From positions 186,001 to 250,000 of the forward strand of contig NZ_WXEY01000003.1 in assembly GCF_009877425.1 (NCBI RefSeq): 64,000 nt of DNA. The letters are read 5' to 3'. This document shows, one piece after another, positions 8,571-23,961 of this stretch; the stretch's first letter is position 1, and each line of letters opens with the position of its first letter. The notes under the pieces are model-generated. The model saw nothing but the letters and a program-made list of their open reading frames with translations. It did no database searches and was not told the origin of the DNA. A program made the translations under genes and the position numbers. The stretch comes from Heliomicrobium undosum (lineage in GTDB: Bacteria > Bacillota > Desulfitobacteriia > Heliobacteriales > Heliobacteriaceae).

Positions 8571-9741
8571 ATGCCTTTTAAAAGGATAGAATCCCCAAAT
8601 AGCCAGGCCCCAAATGCCCCTGACTTGGCGACAGAGGAATTGGACCTTGAGGTTGATTTGGAGGGGGGCGAACCCGGCAACCCCCAACGGCCCGAACTGG
8701 TCCGTCTGTCCGTCACGCCGGCAGAGGCCGACAGTCGCGTTGATGTCTGGCTGGTGCAGAAGGGGCTTGTGCCCTCGCGCTCCCACGGCCAGAACTGGAT
8801 CAAAGAGGGCCTCGTCACCCTGGACGGGGGGCCATTGAAAGCCAACTACCGCCTGCGTCCCGGCGATGTGATCGAGGTGGCGCCGCCTGCGCCGGAAGCA
8901 GTGGAGATCCTCCCGGAGGACATCCCGCTGGAGATTGTCTTCCAGGACGCCGACATCGCCGTGATCAACAAACCGGCCGGCCTCGTCGTCCACCCGTCTG
9001 AGGGTCACTGGCAGGGCACACTCGTCAATGCGCTGCTCTACCACATCAAAGACCTGTCAGGGATCAACGGCGAACTGCGGCCCGGTATCGTCCATCGTAT
9101 CGACAAGGATACCTCCGGCCTGCTGGTGGTCGCGAAAAACGATCGCGCCCACATCCACCTGACAGAGCAGGTGAAGGACCACCGGGTGCGCCGCGAGTAC
9201 CTTGCCATCGTTCACGGTGTCATCGGCGCGGAAACGGGCCGGGTCGAGGCGCCCATCGGCCGCGATCCGAAAGACCGCCAGCGCATGGCCGTCATCGCCG
9301 GCGGAAAAAGCGCCGTCACCCATTTTCGCGTTCTGGCCCGCTACCCCGAACAGGGCTTTAGCCTGCTCCACTGCCGTTTAGAGACGGGACGGACCCACCA
9401 GATCCGCGTCCACCTCGCCCATATCGGTCACCCCGTCGCCGGCGACCCCAAGTACGGCCCTCGCAAGGTGGCTTTTGGTCTCACCGGGCAGGCGCTCCAC
9501 GCTTGGAAGCTCGAATTCGTCCATCCTCGCAGCGGAGAACCCGCGCAATTTCAGGCAGACCCGCCGGCATCTTTCGTACAGGTGCTCGAAGCGCTTCAGA
9601 CAAACCAAACAAATCAAAGGGACCAAGTAAATCAATCGGACCAAACGAATCTAGCGACTCAGGCGACCCACAAGGACTCACCGTTGACAAAATTCGACCT
9701 TTCAAGGTATACTAATCAGGAACAGGAACCCCCCTTTAATT

Positions 9742-9752
<11 letters not shown>
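8571..9752 (+). CDS. rluD: RluD-family 23S rRNA pseudouridine synthase with odd C-terminal tail
   Basis: 393 aa. An S4 RNA-binding domain (about residues 50-110) is followed by the pseudouridine synthase domain with the catalytic aspartate in HRIDKDTSGL and the conserved GRTHQIRVH. The enzyme domain ends near residue 340. The last ~50 residues form a Gln/Asn/Thr-rich tail (TNQTNQRDQVNQSDQTN...) not expected in RluD. The DNA of that tail holds the pyr promoter, and the stop codon lies within the PyrR-binding hairpin, so the tail may be read-through into regulatory DNA. Confidence 0.93.
9684..9713 (+). promoter_or_regulatory. promoter of the pyrimidine operon
   Basis: TTGACA at 9684-9689 and TATACT at 9708-9713 are 18 bp apart. 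The promoter lies inside the 3' end of the rluD reading frame, about 30 bp before the PyrR-binding hairpin. Confidence 0.8.
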
Positions 9753-10473
<721 letters not shown>

Positions 10474-10575
10474 TGGATCGCCGGTCGCCTCGCGGCATAC
10501 ACCGGGGGGCTTTTTTGCGGACATTTTCGCGGACAACCTATGCAACCAACTACGGACGAGGGGGACGAGGCATTC

Positions 10576-11514
10576 ATGGCATGGCAGCACAAAGACCTGC
10601 TGGGCTTGCGCGGCTTATCGAAGCAGGAGATCGAGCTGATTCTGGACACGGCGGCGCCGATGAAAGACATCATCGGTCGCGACATCAAGAAGGTCCCCAC
10701 ACTGCGCGGAAAATCCGTTGTCTGCCTCTTTTACGAGGCATCCACACGGACCCGCACCTCCTTTGAACTGTCCGGCAAGTTCATGAGCGCCGACACGGTG
10801 AACATCGCCGCCTCCAGCTCTTCTGTCGTCAAAGGGGAGTCGCTCATCGATACGGGCAAAACCCTCGACGCCATGGGCACTGACATCATCGTCATCCGCC
10901 ACGCCGCCTCGGGGGCGCCCCATCTGCTGGCCAAGCATGTGAAGGCCCGCGTCATCAACGCCGGCGACGGCGCCCATGAGCACCCCACCCAAGGGTTGCT
11001 CGACATGTACACCATCAAGGAACGCAAAGGCCGCCTGGAAGGCCTGACGGTGACCATCCTGGGCGATGTGCTCCACTCGCGGGTGGCCCGCTCGAACATC
11101 TGGGGACTGCGGACGATGGGCGCCGAGGTGCGCGTCTGTGGACCCTCGACCCTGCTGCCGCCGGAACTGGCGGCCACCGGGGTACAGGCCTTCACGTGCA
11201 TCGAGGAGGCTCTCGAAGGCGCTGATGTGGTCAACGTGCTGCGCCTGCAACTGGAGCGGCAGAAGAAGGGGCTCTTCCCGACGATCCGCGAGTATGCCCG
11301 CCAATTCGGCCTCAACCAGGAGCGGCTCAAGCGCTGCAAATCAGATGTGCTCGTGCTCCATCCGGGACCGATGAACCGGGGCGTCGAAATCGCCGACGAT
11401 GTGGCTGACGCCGATTTCGCGGCCATTGAGGAGCAGGTGACCAACGGGGTGGCTGTGCGCATGGCCATACTGTACCTGATGATGGGAGGAAGCGGCAGTG
11501 GCGCTGTACATTAA
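10576..11514 (+). CDS. pyrB: aspartate carbamoyltransferase catalytic subunit
   Basis: 312 aa. It joins carbamoyl phosphate and aspartate in the second step of UMP synthesis. Carbamoyl-phosphate-binding STRTRTSFE and EHPTQGLLD are present. ATG 10576 is preferred over ATG 10540, because the family usually starts a few residues before the LLGLRGLS segment and GACGAGG lies just upstream. No pyrI regulatory subunit is nearby, as usual in Firmicutes. It overlaps pyrC by 17 nt. Confidence 0.95.
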   Translation: MAWQHKDLLGLRGLSKQEIELILDTAAPMKDIIGRDIKKVPTLRGKSVVCLFYEASTRTRTSFELSGKFMSADTVNIAASSSSVVKGESLIDTGKTLDAMGTDIIVIRHAASGAPHLLAKHVKARVINAGDGAHEHPTQGLLDMYTIKERKGRLEGLTVTILGDVLHSRVARSNIWGLRTMGAEVRVCGPSTLLPPELAATGVQAFTCIEEALEGADVVNVLRLQLERQKKGLFPTIREYARQFGLNQERLKRCKSDVLVLHPGPMNRGVEIADDVADADFAAIEEQVTNGVAVRMAILYLMMGGSGSGAVH

Positions 11515-12793
11515 AGGCGGGCGGGTCATCGACCCGGCCAACGGCATCAATAAAATCGCTGACATCAAAATCGAAGAGGGCGTCATCGCCGGCATCGATG
11601 ATTTCGCGGGCGCGATCACCGCAGCGGACGAGGTCATCGACGCGGCAGGCAAACTGGTCGTCCCCGGCCTGATCGATATCCACTGCCACCTGAGAGAGCC
11701 GGGCCTGGAGGCGAAAGAGACCATCGCTACAGGCACCCGGGCGGCGGCCCGCGGCGGCTTCACCGCCGTCTGCGCCATGCCGAACACGAAACCGGTCTGC
11801 GATTCCCAGACGGGCGTGGAGTTCATCTACAATCGGGCCAAGGCGACGGGCCTTGTCCGTGTCTACCCCATCGGCGCCATCACCAAGGGCTCGGACGGCC
11901 AGGAACTGGCCGAGATGGCCGACATGGCCGCCTGCGGCGCTGTGGCCTTCTCCGACGACGGCAAACCGGTGCCCCGCTCCGACATCATGCGGCTGGGTTT
12001 GCAATACGCCCAGATGGTCGGCAAGGTGATCATCAGCCACTGCGAAGACCCGGAACTGGCGAAAGACGGCGTTATGCACGAAGGCTACTGGTCAACGGTG
12101 CTCGGCCTGCGCGGCATCCCGGCGGCGGCCGAGGCGATCATGGTCGCCCGTGACATCCTCCTGGCCGAGAGTGTCGGCGCCAAGCTGCACATCGCCCACG
12201 TCTCGACGGCCCGCTCGGTGGAACTGATCCGCCAGGCCCAGTGGCGCGGCGTCAACGTGACCGGCGAGGTCTGCCCCCATCACCTGGCCCTCACCGACGC
12301 CGATGTGGAAGGCTTCAACACGGCGACGAAGGTCAACCCGCCGTTGCGGACCGACAAGGACCGCGAGGCCCTTCGCTCGGCCCTGAACGACGGCACCCTG
12401 ACCATCCTGGCCACAGACCATGCGCCTCATACGGCCGAAGAAAAGGCCTGCGAATACAACTACGCCCCCTTCGGCATCTCGGGCCTGGAGACGGCTTGGC
12501 CGCTCTTCTGGCGCGAACTGGTCGAACCGGGCGTGATGACCCTGCCGTCCTTCGTAGCCGCCATGACGGTGGCCCCGGCCAAGCGCCTCGGCCTGCCTGG
12601 CGGCACCCTCTCGACGGGCGCGGCGGCTGATGTGACCATCATCGACCCTGAATACACCGAAACGGTCACCCTGGAGAACTGGCAGTCGAAAGGGAAGAAC
12701 ACGCCCTTTGTCGGCCAGACCCTGCGCTCCTGGCCGGTGGCGACGATCGTCGGCGGGCGCGTGGTCATGCGGGACCGCCAAGTGATCGGTTAA
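11498..12793 (+). CDS. pyrC: dihydroorotase
   Basis: 431-aa class I dihydroorotase that closes carbamoyl aspartate to dihydroorotate. The metal-binding [10 protein letters not shown] and the later ATDHAPH are present, along with [16 protein letters not shown]. The GTG start at 11498 overlaps pyrB, and GGGAGGAAGCGG precedes it, which suggests translational coupling. This is the PyrC form usually seen in Firmicutes pyr operons. Confidence 0.95.
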   Translation: MALYIKGGRVIDPANGINKIADIKIEEGVIAGIDDFAGAITAADEVIDAAGKLVVPGLIDIHCHLREPGLEAKETIATGTRAAARGGFTAVCAMPNTKPVCDSQTGVEFIYNRAKATGLVRVYPIGAITKGSDGQELAEMADMAACGAVAFSDDGKPVPRSDIMRLGLQYAQMVGKVIISHCEDPELAKDGVMHEGYWSTVLGLRGIPAAAEAIMVARDILLAESVGAKLHIAHVSTARSVELIRQAQWRGVNVTGEVCPHHLALTDADVEGFNTATKVNPPLRTDKDREALRSALNDGTLTILATDHAPHTAEEKACEYNYAPFGISGLETAWPLFWRELVEPGVMTLPSFVAAMTVAPAKRLGLPGGTLSTGAAADVTIIDPEYTETVTLENWQSKGKNTPFVGQTLRSWPVATIVGGRVVMRDRQVIG

Positions 12794-12860
12794 ACACTAC
12801 ACTTCACCGGGCCGGCCTCACCGGCCTTACGCCAACGCGGCGGCAATACAGGAGGTTTTT

Positions 12861-13946
<1,086 letters not shown>

Positions 13947-13948
13947 GC

Positions 13949-17170
<3,222 letters not shown>

Positions 17171-17190
17171 GAGCGGAGGGAGTGAAGAAG

Positions 17191-18135
17191 GTGCAAAAAA
17201 CTTCCTCTATAAACAGTTCTGCCGTGCTGGCTGATGCGGCTATCTTATCTCAAGAAGAACTGAAACCGGGCTTTTTCCGCCTCGTCCTCTCAGCGCCGGA
17301 ACTGGCCCGGCGCTGTCAGCCCGGCCAGTTTGTCCAGGTTCGCGTCAGCGACGGCGTCGCCCCGCTGCTGCCCCGTCCGATCAGCATCCACGGTTTTGAC
17401 GGGGAGCAGGGGACCCTCTCGCTGCTCTACCATGTGGCTGGACAGGGGACAGGGAAGCTGTCCCGACTAGCCGTCGGGGAATCGCTGAAGATCTGGGGAC
17501 CGCTCGGGAATGGGTGGATCATGCCCGAAAACCTAACTGGCGGGTCTAAAAACCTTGTCAGCGACTCCGAAGTTAGCGACTCCCAAAACTTTGTCGGCGG
17601 CTCCGAAAAAATTCCGACGGACGCTCCTGTTGATGCAGATAAAATCTTGCCCCTCTTCGTCGCCGGCGGCATCGGCGTCGCGCCGCTGCCGCCGCTGGCC
17701 AAGGCTTGGCGCGACCTGGGGGCGGAAGCGATCCTGCTCTACGGCGCCCGTTCTGCCGACCAGATCGTCACCGCTGACGAGTTCACCGCCATGGGCGTCG
17801 ATGTGCGCATCGCCACGGAAGACGGCTCAGAGGGCGTGACCGGCCGGGTGACGGAACTGCTCAAAGACCTCAATACCGGCGACAAACTGCCGCTCCTCTA
17901 CGTGTGCGGTCCCAAGCCCATGCTGAAGGCGGTGGCTCAACTGGCCGATGATCAGGGCTGGCTCTGCCAAGTCTCTCTGGAAGAGCGCATGTGCTGCGGC
18001 CTCGGCGCCTGCCTCTCCTGCGTCTGCAAGACAAAGACCGGTGATGAAAAAGTGGGCGGCAAAGGCTGGACCCATGCCAAGGTCTGCACCGACGGCCCCG
18101 TTTTCTGGAGCAGGGAGGTGGTCTGGAATGGGTAA
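17191..18135 (+). CDS. pyrK: dihydroorotate dehydrogenase B electron-transfer subunit, with insert
   Basis: 314 aa, longer than the usual ~260. The FAD-binding domain ([20 protein letters not shown]) and NAD-binding region ([18 protein letters not shown]) flank an unusual ~35-residue Ser/Asp-rich insert ([20 protein letters not shown]) encoded at about 17530-17640. The C-terminal [2Fe-2S] cysteines are intact ([22 protein letters not shown]). PyrK passes electrons from PyrD to NAD. GTG 17191 is chosen over 17182 because GGAGGG at 17175-17180 is correctly spaced for it. Confidence 0.93.
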   Translation: MQKTSSINSSAVLADAAILSQEELKPGFFRLVLSAPELARRCQPGQFVQVRVSDGVAPLLPRPISIHGFDGEQGTLSLLYHVAGQGTGKLSRLAVGESLKIWGPLGNGWIMPENLTGGSKNLVSDSEVSDSQNFVGGSEKIPTDAPVDADKILPLFVAGGIGVAPLPPLAKAWRDLGAEAILLYGARSADQIVTADEFTAMGVDVRIATEDGSEGVTGRVTELLKDLNTGDKLPLLYVCGPKPMLKAVAQLADDQGWLCQVSLEERMCCGLGACLSCVCKTKTGDEKVGGKGWTHAKVCTDGPVFWSREVVWNG

Positions 18136-19042
18136 CCTGAACTTGCAGGTCAACCTGGGCGGACTGGCCATGAAAAACCCGGTCACCACCGCGTCAGGCA
18201 CCTTCGGCTTTGGCCTCGAATTCGCGCCCTTTATCGATCTCAACCGCCTCGGGGCGATCGTTGTCAAGGGGACGACCCTGGAGCCGCGGGAGGGGAACCC
18301 GACGCCGCGCATGGCCGAGACGCCGGCGGGCATGCTCAACGCCATCGGTCTGCAAAACCCCGGCGTTGAGGCTTTTATCCGCGACTACCTGCCGCCGCTC
18401 CGGCAGATCGACACGCCGGTGATCGTCAACCTCAGCGGCAACAGCGTGGAGGACTACGGCCGGCTGGCATCCATCCTGGACGGGGCTGACGGCGTAGCCG
18501 CCCTGGAGGTCAACATCTCCTGCCCCAACGTCAAACAGGGGGGCATCCAGTTCGGCACCTTGCCCGCTTCAGCCGCCGCCGTGACCCGGGCGGTGCGGGA
18601 GAACACGCAAAAACCCGTCATCGTCAAGTTATCGCCCAATGTGACCGACATCACCGAGATGGCCCGGGCTGTCGTAGACGCCGGCGCCGACGCCCTGGCC
18701 CTGATCAACACGCTGCTGGGCATGGACATCGACATCCGCACCCGCCGGCCCGTGCTGGCCAACATCTTCGGCGGCCTCTCCGGTCCTGCCGTGAAACCGG
18801 TGGCGTTGCGCATGATCTACCAGGTGTACAAAGCCGTCAATGTTCCCATCCTTGGAATGGGCGGTATTATGAACGGACAGGACGCCATCGCCTTTATGCT
18901 GGCCGGCGCAACGGCCATCGCCGTGGGGACGGCCAACTTCACCAATCCCCGGGCCACCTTGGACATCCTCGACGGGATCGAGGAGTATTGCGATCGCGAA
19001 GGCGTGCGAGACGTCAACGAACTGATCGGCGCCGCTCATTAA
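18128..19042 (+). CDS. pyrD: dihydroorotate dehydrogenase B catalytic subunit
   Basis: 304 aa. A class 1B FMN enzyme that oxidises dihydroorotate to orotate together with PyrK. The N-terminal [28 protein letters not shown] and VGTANFTNP segments match the family, including the catalytic cysteine in EVNISCPN. It overlaps pyrK by 8 nt, and GGGAGGTGG lies before the ATG. The operon stops here: the next gene is unrelated, so pyrF and pyrE must be elsewhere. Confidence 0.96.
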   Translation: MGNLNLQVNLGGLAMKNPVTTASGTFGFGLEFAPFIDLNRLGAIVVKGTTLEPREGNPTPRMAETPAGMLNAIGLQNPGVEAFIRDYLPPLRQIDTPVIVNLSGNSVEDYGRLASILDGADGVAALEVNISCPNVKQGGIQFGTLPASAAAVTRAVRENTQKPVIVKLSPNVTDITEMARAVVDAGADALALINTLLGMDIDIRTRRPVLANIFGGLSGPAVKPVALRMIYQVYKAVNVPILGMGGIMNGQDAIAFMLAGATAIAVGTANFTNPRATLDILDGIEEYCDREGVRDVNELIGAAH

Positions 19043-19236
19043 CATTTGACCGGGTGACTTTCCTGTCAAGGCAGCGTTATTCTTTGTCATTCGAGCCACC
19101 GTCACAAGCCCCCAGATTCTTTCGACAAATCACCTTCCCATTTACGACAGCGTTCTTTTCGGATATCATATAGCTGTGTGTCTCACCGATAACCAATCTC
19201 GTTTGCCCTTTTCAATGCAGCAGGAGGTGGGGAGCA
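19043..19236. other. pyrD to phosphodiesterase spacer
   Basis: 194 bp with no gene. I see no clear terminator or consensus promoter. A GGATATCATATA stretch near 19159-19170 could serve as a -10 region, but no matching -35 box is convincing. Confidence 0.4.
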
Positions 19237-20715
19237 GTGCGCCGGAAGAAAGTGATCATGTTTATCATCGATTCCTTGCATCCGAAGGTATTCGATGATG
19301 TGACCCAGGACGGTTCCGCGCCTGTCCTCGCTTTTTTGCGCAAAAAGGGCATCAGCCACTCGCGGGTCGTCTCGGCTTTTCCGACCATGACCCCCACCGC
19401 CTTGAGTTCAATCGCCACCGGGGCCTATGCGGACAAGCACAAGGTTCCCGGTTTCATTTGGTTTTCCGAGATGAGCCAGCGGCTCGTCAACTACGGCGCC
19501 ACGCCGGGGGCCATCCTCAAATTGGGCGTCTTTCAGACCGTCAAAAACCTGCTCTACAACCTCAACCAGGAACATATCAACCCCCGCATCGAGACCTTCC
19601 ATGAGATCCTGGAAGACCGGGGGTACACGTCAGGCAACATCAATTTCTTCATCTACCGGGGGCGCAAAAAAAGGGAGCCGCACCTGCCGCTGCTGATCCG
19701 CCTAGCCGCATGGCTGCGCTTGCGCGGTCCCGTCTTCGGCCCTGAGAACCTGGTCCTCGGTGAGTGCTGTCTCTCACCGAGCCTGCAAGGCTTTCGCGGT
19801 CCCGCCGGCCCCTTCAACAAGTTTGGCTTCAATGACCGCTACTCGTGCCTGGCTGCATCGGAGTTGATCCGCCGGGGAAAGCAGCCTGACTTTATGATGG
19901 TCTACCTGCCCGACAATGACGGCTACTCCCACCGGATGGGACCCCTCAACGCCCATCCCTGTGTCCGCAAGGCCGACCGGATGATCCAGACGGTGCTCAA
20001 CGCCTTCCCCTCCTGGGAACATGCCTTGGAGGAAAACGCCTTCCTGGTCGCCGGCGACCATTCCCAGTGCCCCGTCGGCCCCAATCACACGACAGTGCTG
20101 CTTGACAAGATGCTCGCCCAATTCCGGCGGATGGAGATGCTCTCCTGGGGCGCGGCGCGGCGCTACGACATCACCATCTGTCCCAACGAACGGATGGCCA
20201 TCGTCTATGTTCTGCGCAACCAGGAGTCGGTGCTGCCGGGTGTCGTCGACACCTTGTCCGGTGATGAGCGCATCGCTCAGATCATGTGGCGGGAAGGGGA
20301 ACGCATCCGCGTCATTCAGGGCGGTTCGCGCAAATCCCTCACCTTCTGGCGCGAAGAAACCTATAAAGATACCTTCGGCGTCCATTGGAATTTCAACGGC
20401 GATCTATCCGTTGTGGACGGCGAGGTCCGCAACGGTATCCTCCACTTTGGCGAATACCCGGACGCTTTCTCCCGCATCGCCTCGGCCTTGGAAAGCCAGG
20501 TGACGCCCCGGGTGCTCCTCTCCGCCCGTCCCGGCTTTGAGTTTTACGCCGATGACTCGCCCATCTACCCCGGCGGCGGCAGCCACGGATCGCTCCATGA
20601 GAGCGACTCCATCGTTCCCGCCGTGCTGGCCGGCACTGATCATGACCTGCCCAACCTGCGCGTAAGCGACTTCTTCCACTGGCTGATGGAACTGCTGCCG
20701 GCGCCGTCGCGGTAA
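19237..20715 (+). CDS. alkaline-phosphatase-superfamily phosphodiesterase / nucleotide pyrophosphatase
   Basis: 492 aa. It has the metal ligands and nucleophile pattern of the phosphodiesterase/NPP branch: IDS near residue 11, FPTMTPTAL near residue 49 with the nucleophile threonine, YLPDNDGYSHRMG, and AGDHSQ. There is no signal peptide or membrane helix, so it appears cytoplasmic. The substrate is unknown and could be a nucleotide, phospholipid or phosphonate. AGGAGGTGGGG precedes the GTG start. A bidirectional terminator separates it from the convergent glycosyltransferase gene. Confidence 0.82.
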   Translation: MRRKKVIMFIIDSLHPKVFDDVTQDGSAPVLAFLRKKGISHSRVVSAFPTMTPTALSSIATGAYADKHKVPGFIWFSEMSQRLVNYGATPGAILKLGVFQTVKNLLYNLNQEHINPRIETFHEILEDRGYTSGNINFFIYRGRKKREPHLPLLIRLAAWLRLRGPVFGPENLVLGECCLSPSLQGFRGPAGPFNKFGFNDRYSCLAASELIRRGKQPDFMMVYLPDNDGYSHRMGPLNAHPCVRKADRMIQTVLNAFPSWEHALEENAFLVAGDHSQCPVGPNHTTVLLDKMLAQFRRMEMLSWGAARRYDITICPNERMAIVYVLRNQESVLPGVVDTLSGDERIAQIMWREGERIRVIQGGSRKSLTFWREETYKDTFGVHWNFNGDLSVVDGEVRNGILHFGEYPDAFSRIASALESQVTPRVLLSARPGFEFYADDSPIYPGGGSHGSLHESDSIVPAVLAGTDHDLPNLRVSDFFHWLMELLPAPSR

Positions 20716-20764
20716 AGGGCGAACTATACAATTCGCTCCATCCTATTATGAATAGTGAAAGACT

Positions 20765-20812
20765 AAAAAAGGTCGTCTCTTCGAGGTCAACTCGAGAAAC
20801 GACCTTTTTTCA
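20765..20812. terminator. bidirectional terminator
   Basis: AAAAAAGGTCGT pairs with ACGACCTTTTTT, with an internal CTCGAG-rich loop, between two convergent genes. It has T-runs on both strands. Confidence 0.85.
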
Positions 20813-20839
20813 TTGTACGAATCATAATCGTCGTACTGA

Positions 20840-22447
20840 TCACAAGTAATGGGGGGAAGATTCGACGCAACGAATCATGTCGGAAAGAGCGCTGCTGGTA
20901 TCAGTCAAAAATGCCGCACGCTCTCTGGCGATGCGCCCTTCTTCTTTTCTGAATTCAGGGTCGTGGGTCCATCTTTTTATAAATTCTTCGATCTGAGCAA
21001 AATCGCGAATGTGATACCGTGTTCCGGCGTTCTGCGCCACATCACCGATGGGAAAGGTAAATACGGGAAGTCCCTGATGAAGCGCCTCAACGGCCGAAGC
21101 GCCTCCGCCTGTGCGAATGGGATTCAAAAAACCGTCGCAAAGGGAATAAAAGGCGAGAATATCTTTTTGAAATCCCACAAAAGCCGTCTGCCGCTGGAGA
21201 CTGTCATGGGCCAAACGGAATTGTTCGTAGCCCTCAAATCGCCCGGCGAAGGCCACAAAGACGTGGGGATTGGCATCGAGAAAGGCGGATAATTGTCCTG
21301 TAAACTCCGGAGTCATCTCTTCACCCAGACGAACACCGACGACGGCGAGGACATAATCGCCTTCGGGAAGCCCCAAATCCCTTCTGGAGAGCCCTGTTTT
21401 TTGGGACGGTATGGAATAGGTAAAGCAACTTTCTATGATTCTATCCCTGTGAATTTGACATTTCTCTAAAATCGTTTGATCGCTCTCATGGAGGGAACGC
21501 CATAAGACGAGCAGTTGCCCCTCTGTGACAGGAATGCTGTTGACACAGGCCTGGGTTGCGACGGGGACGATTTTCCTGCATATATCAGCGGTAAAGTTAT
21601 TTCCTCCGATCGAAAAAACGAAGGATGGGCGATTATCTGCCACAAATTCCAGGATCCGAATGATCTCAGCAACGTTCGGCATCGTACTATCGCACTGGTA
21701 ACAGGGAAAAGCAATGTCCTCATGATGGAATTCGCTGGCGCCCTTATGTTTGTCGATGTAGGAAGCGATTAAGGGATTATACACGGGCATCAGCATCTTC
21801 GTCGGCATCTCGGCCGAATTGATAAGAAAGACCTTTTTGTTCAGTTTTTTCTGGAGTACGGAAATTCGGTCTAAAACGGTTTGGGTGGGTCCATGACCTG
21901 GTCCCAATAGTTGATTCGTTATTAGAACAACAATGTCTTTGTTTCTCTTTTCTGCTGGGATCCAATCGAAGGTGTCCGGAATCATCTTTTCCAAATGTTC
22001 CAATATGCTTGAATGGAGCCTGCGAAAACGGTAGTCTTCGTCAACGCCGCACAGGTAGGGGTGGATAAACTGTTTTCTGGCGATTTGCCAGTAGAGAAAA
22101 TGCCGAAGATGGAAGGGGACATCGAGAGATTCGGCGACCAAATACATTCGATCCAAGTACGACTTGTCTTTTGTTGCATCGAGCAAAAATGATTGGTTGA
22201 AAAGCCATAGCAATGGATCACTGGTCGTTAACGCATCTTCGGTGATTTCTGCGATTTCGCTCATCGTTGCTGTATCCAGGGATATAAGTATGTCGTGGAG
22301 CTTTTTATATTTATCGTTGCATCTTATGATTTTTTGTTCTAGCCCAATCGTATCATCGTTCAGCGTCGCGACGGCCTGATCCAGGAGTTGTGCGTAGTTC
22401 AATAGGCTGTTTCTTCCTTCATTGACAACAGGGGTGCCCAGGGACAT
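20840..22447 (-). CDS. orphan GT-B-type glycosyltransferase
   Basis: 535 aa. The C-terminal half resembles the nucleotide-sugar-binding domain of GT-B enzymes: GDYVLAVVGVRLGEE near the middle, then NPIRTGGGASAVEALHQGLP and the FPIGDVAQNAG loop. The N-terminal ~170 residues are helical and unassigned. ATG 22447 is chosen because GGAGGAG lies 9 nt upstream; a start 11 codons earlier lacks one. Acceptor and sugar are unknown, and there are no other polysaccharide or flagellar genes nearby. Codon use is visibly more AT-rich than neighbouring genes, suggesting acquisition by transfer. Confidence 0.72.
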   Translation of the reverse strand: MSLGTPVVNEGRNSLLNYAQLLDQAVATLNDDTIGLEQKIIRCNDKYKKLHDILISLDTATMSEIAEITEDALTTSDPLLWLFNQSFLLDATKDKSYLDRMYLVAESLDVPFHLRHFLYWQIARKQFIHPYLCGVDEDYRFRRLHSSILEHLEKMIPDTFDWIPAEKRNKDIVVLITNQLLGPGHGPTQTVLDRISVLQKKLNKKVFLINSAEMPTKMLMPVYNPLIASYIDKHKGASEFHHEDIAFPCYQCDSTMPNVAEIIRILEFVADNRPSFVFSIGGNNFTADICRKIVPVATQACVNSIPVTEGQLLVLWRSLHESDQTILEKCQIHRDRIIESCFTYSIPSQKTGLSRRDLGLPEGDYVLAVVGVRLGEEMTPEFTGQLSAFLDANPHVFVAFAGRFEGYEQFRLAHDSLQRQTAFVGFQKDILAFYSLCDGFLNPIRTGGGASAVEALHQGLPVFTFPIGDVAQNAGTRYHIRDFAQIEEFIKRWTHDPEFRKEEGRIARERAAFLTDTSSALSDMIRCVESSPHYL

Positions 22448-22648
22448 GACAAAGATCTCCTCCATCCTGGTGAAAAACAAGGGTCAGCCGGAAGCAATGA
22501 CTCTTTTTTCCAACATTTTTTGACAATGATTTGCCAATCCCTTCAACGAGGGAAATATCGCCAGTCTCAGGGAAAGGGTAGGATCATAGGGTAACGATAA
22601 TGGTGTTGGGAGCCAGACAAGGAATCGAGGAAAAGAGGGAGAGAAGCA

Positions 22649-23542
22649 ATGACGATGACACCTGCGCAGACGTGGCTAACCAGGATTTGCCGTCCCCTCG
22701 CCGATGTCTGGAGCGACTGGGCCGAGGGACGGGAGCGGGTGACCCAAGGATGGCTGGGCAGCGCGGTGGAGTGTTTGGAACAGGAGCAATACCAGCCGGG
22801 ATGGCGCAAGGTTCGCCTTCCCGACCAGAAGGGGTACGAGGGCTGGATGCAGGCGGAAGACCTGAGTCTTATTCAGTTCCTTCGGCATGAACCGTTGCTT
22901 GAAACGTTGCGTGAACCATGGGTGGTCATCGTCGAGCCAGTTGTAAAGCTCCGTCAAAGCGGGTGCGCCCACTGTCATCTCCCCGATTCCGAAAGCGGTC
23001 TTTCACTCGCAGAGGGTGAATTGTGGCTTCCCATGGGGGCCCGTTTTCCCCTGCTCGAAAGAAGAGGGGGAGAAGTGGCGCTGCGGTTGCCCGGGGGCTC
23101 CCTTTCTGACGGCGCCCTCTGCTGGGCGCCTGAAGATGCGGTTCGCCTTTGCCAGGACCAATGCAACCGCCAACAAGCGGAAGAAGCCCTTCATCTCGCC
23201 GCTAAGTTTTCCGGTCGCCCTTACCTCTGGGGCGGTATGGGCTGGCCGGGCATCGACTGCTCCGGCCTCGTTTTCATCGCCTTTTGGACCCTGGGGTTTG
23301 GGCTGCCACGGGACGCCCAGGACCAGTGGGCGGCCACAGCGGCAATTGCGGAAGGCGATGCCTGTCCCGGTGATCTCATCTTCTTCTCCAGCCACCCGCC
23401 GCAGTTGGATCATGTGGGCATGGTGGCCGGGGAGAGGCGGTTTCTCCATGCATCAGGCAGCCTGGGCGGAGTTTGCTATAGCGAATGGCGGGAAAGCCGA
23501 TGGAGGGATACGCTGGCTGGTTTCCGGCGAGTCCTCCGGTAG
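22649..23542 (+). CDS. NlpC/P60 family cell-wall peptidase
   Basis: 297 aa. The C-terminal NlpC/P60 domain (about residue 185 on) has the catalytic cysteine in GIDCSGLVF (near residue 204), the histidine in LDHVGMV (near 255) and HASG (near 267). The N-terminal ~180 residues look like SH3-type modules, as in gamma-D-glutamyl-diamino-acid peptidases of the YkfC type. No signal peptide is seen, so it may act on imported muropeptides in the cytoplasm. The substrate is inferred from the family. Confidence 0.85.
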   Translation: MTMTPAQTWLTRICRPLADVWSDWAEGRERVTQGWLGSAVECLEQEQYQPGWRKVRLPDQKGYEGWMQAEDLSLIQFLRHEPLLETLREPWVVIVEPVVKLRQSGCAHCHLPDSESGLSLAEGELWLPMGARFPLLERRGGEVALRLPGGSLSDGALCWAPEDAVRLCQDQCNRQQAEEALHLAAKFSGRPYLWGGMGWPGIDCSGLVFIAFWTLGFGLPRDAQDQWAATAAIAEGDACPGDLIFFSSHPPQLDHVGMVAGERRFLHASGSLGGVCYSEWRESRWRDTLAGFRRVLR

Positions 23543-23650
23543 TAATAAAAATAACTGTCTCCAAAGGATTTACTTCGGTATATTCTGACAATGCGATATG
23601 GTAATATATGAATATCACAATGAGTAAACGATAAGGCGCAGGGGTGGGAT

Positions 23651-23953
23651 ATGGCATATCATTTTGATTTTGAAGGTCATACCGTGAATGTCCAATTAGA
23701 GGGAAACTTTACGTTTATGACCGCCATCCAATTTAAAAATGAAGTCTTACAACTGATCGACGAGGGAAGGCACTTCGTCACGATCGACATGAGCGGTGTC
23801 GACCTCATCGACAGCCTGGCCCTCGGTTCATTGGTGTCGGTGCTGAAACGCACCCACAGCCACGGCGGCAACGTGCGCATTCAAAACCCGCAGGGCATTG
23901 TCCGTGAGGCCTTGGCGATCACAAAGTTGAATCAGGTATTTGTGATCGATTGA
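23651..23953 (+). CDS. STAS-domain protein (anti-sigma factor antagonist type)
   Basis: A 100-aa single STAS domain. The phosphorylatable serine would be in LIDSLALGSLVSVL, equivalent to the DSSGLG site of SpoIIAA/RsbV. No partner kinase (SpoIIAB/RsbW type) or sigma factor is adjacent; the nearest gene is the convergent histidine kinase 8 bp away. AGGGGTGGG precedes the ATG. It could act in a general stress or signalling switch. Confidence 0.85.
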   Translation: MAYHFDFEGHTVNVQLEGNFTFMTAIQFKNEVLQLIDEGRHFVTIDMSGVDLIDSLALGSLVSVLKRTHSHGGNVRIQNPQGIVREALAITKLNQVFVID

Positions 23954-23961
23954 AAGAACTT

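Noticed and set aside
10482-10520. Possible second attenuator between pyrR and pyrB
   Set aside because: There is a run of six T after GGGGGGC, but the only pairing I find (CCGGT/ACCGG) is five base pairs, and no PyrR-binding loop is present.
23585-23610. Promoter candidate before the STAS gene
   Set aside because: CTGACA and TAATAT are present but only 11 bp apart; spacing is wrong for sigma-A.
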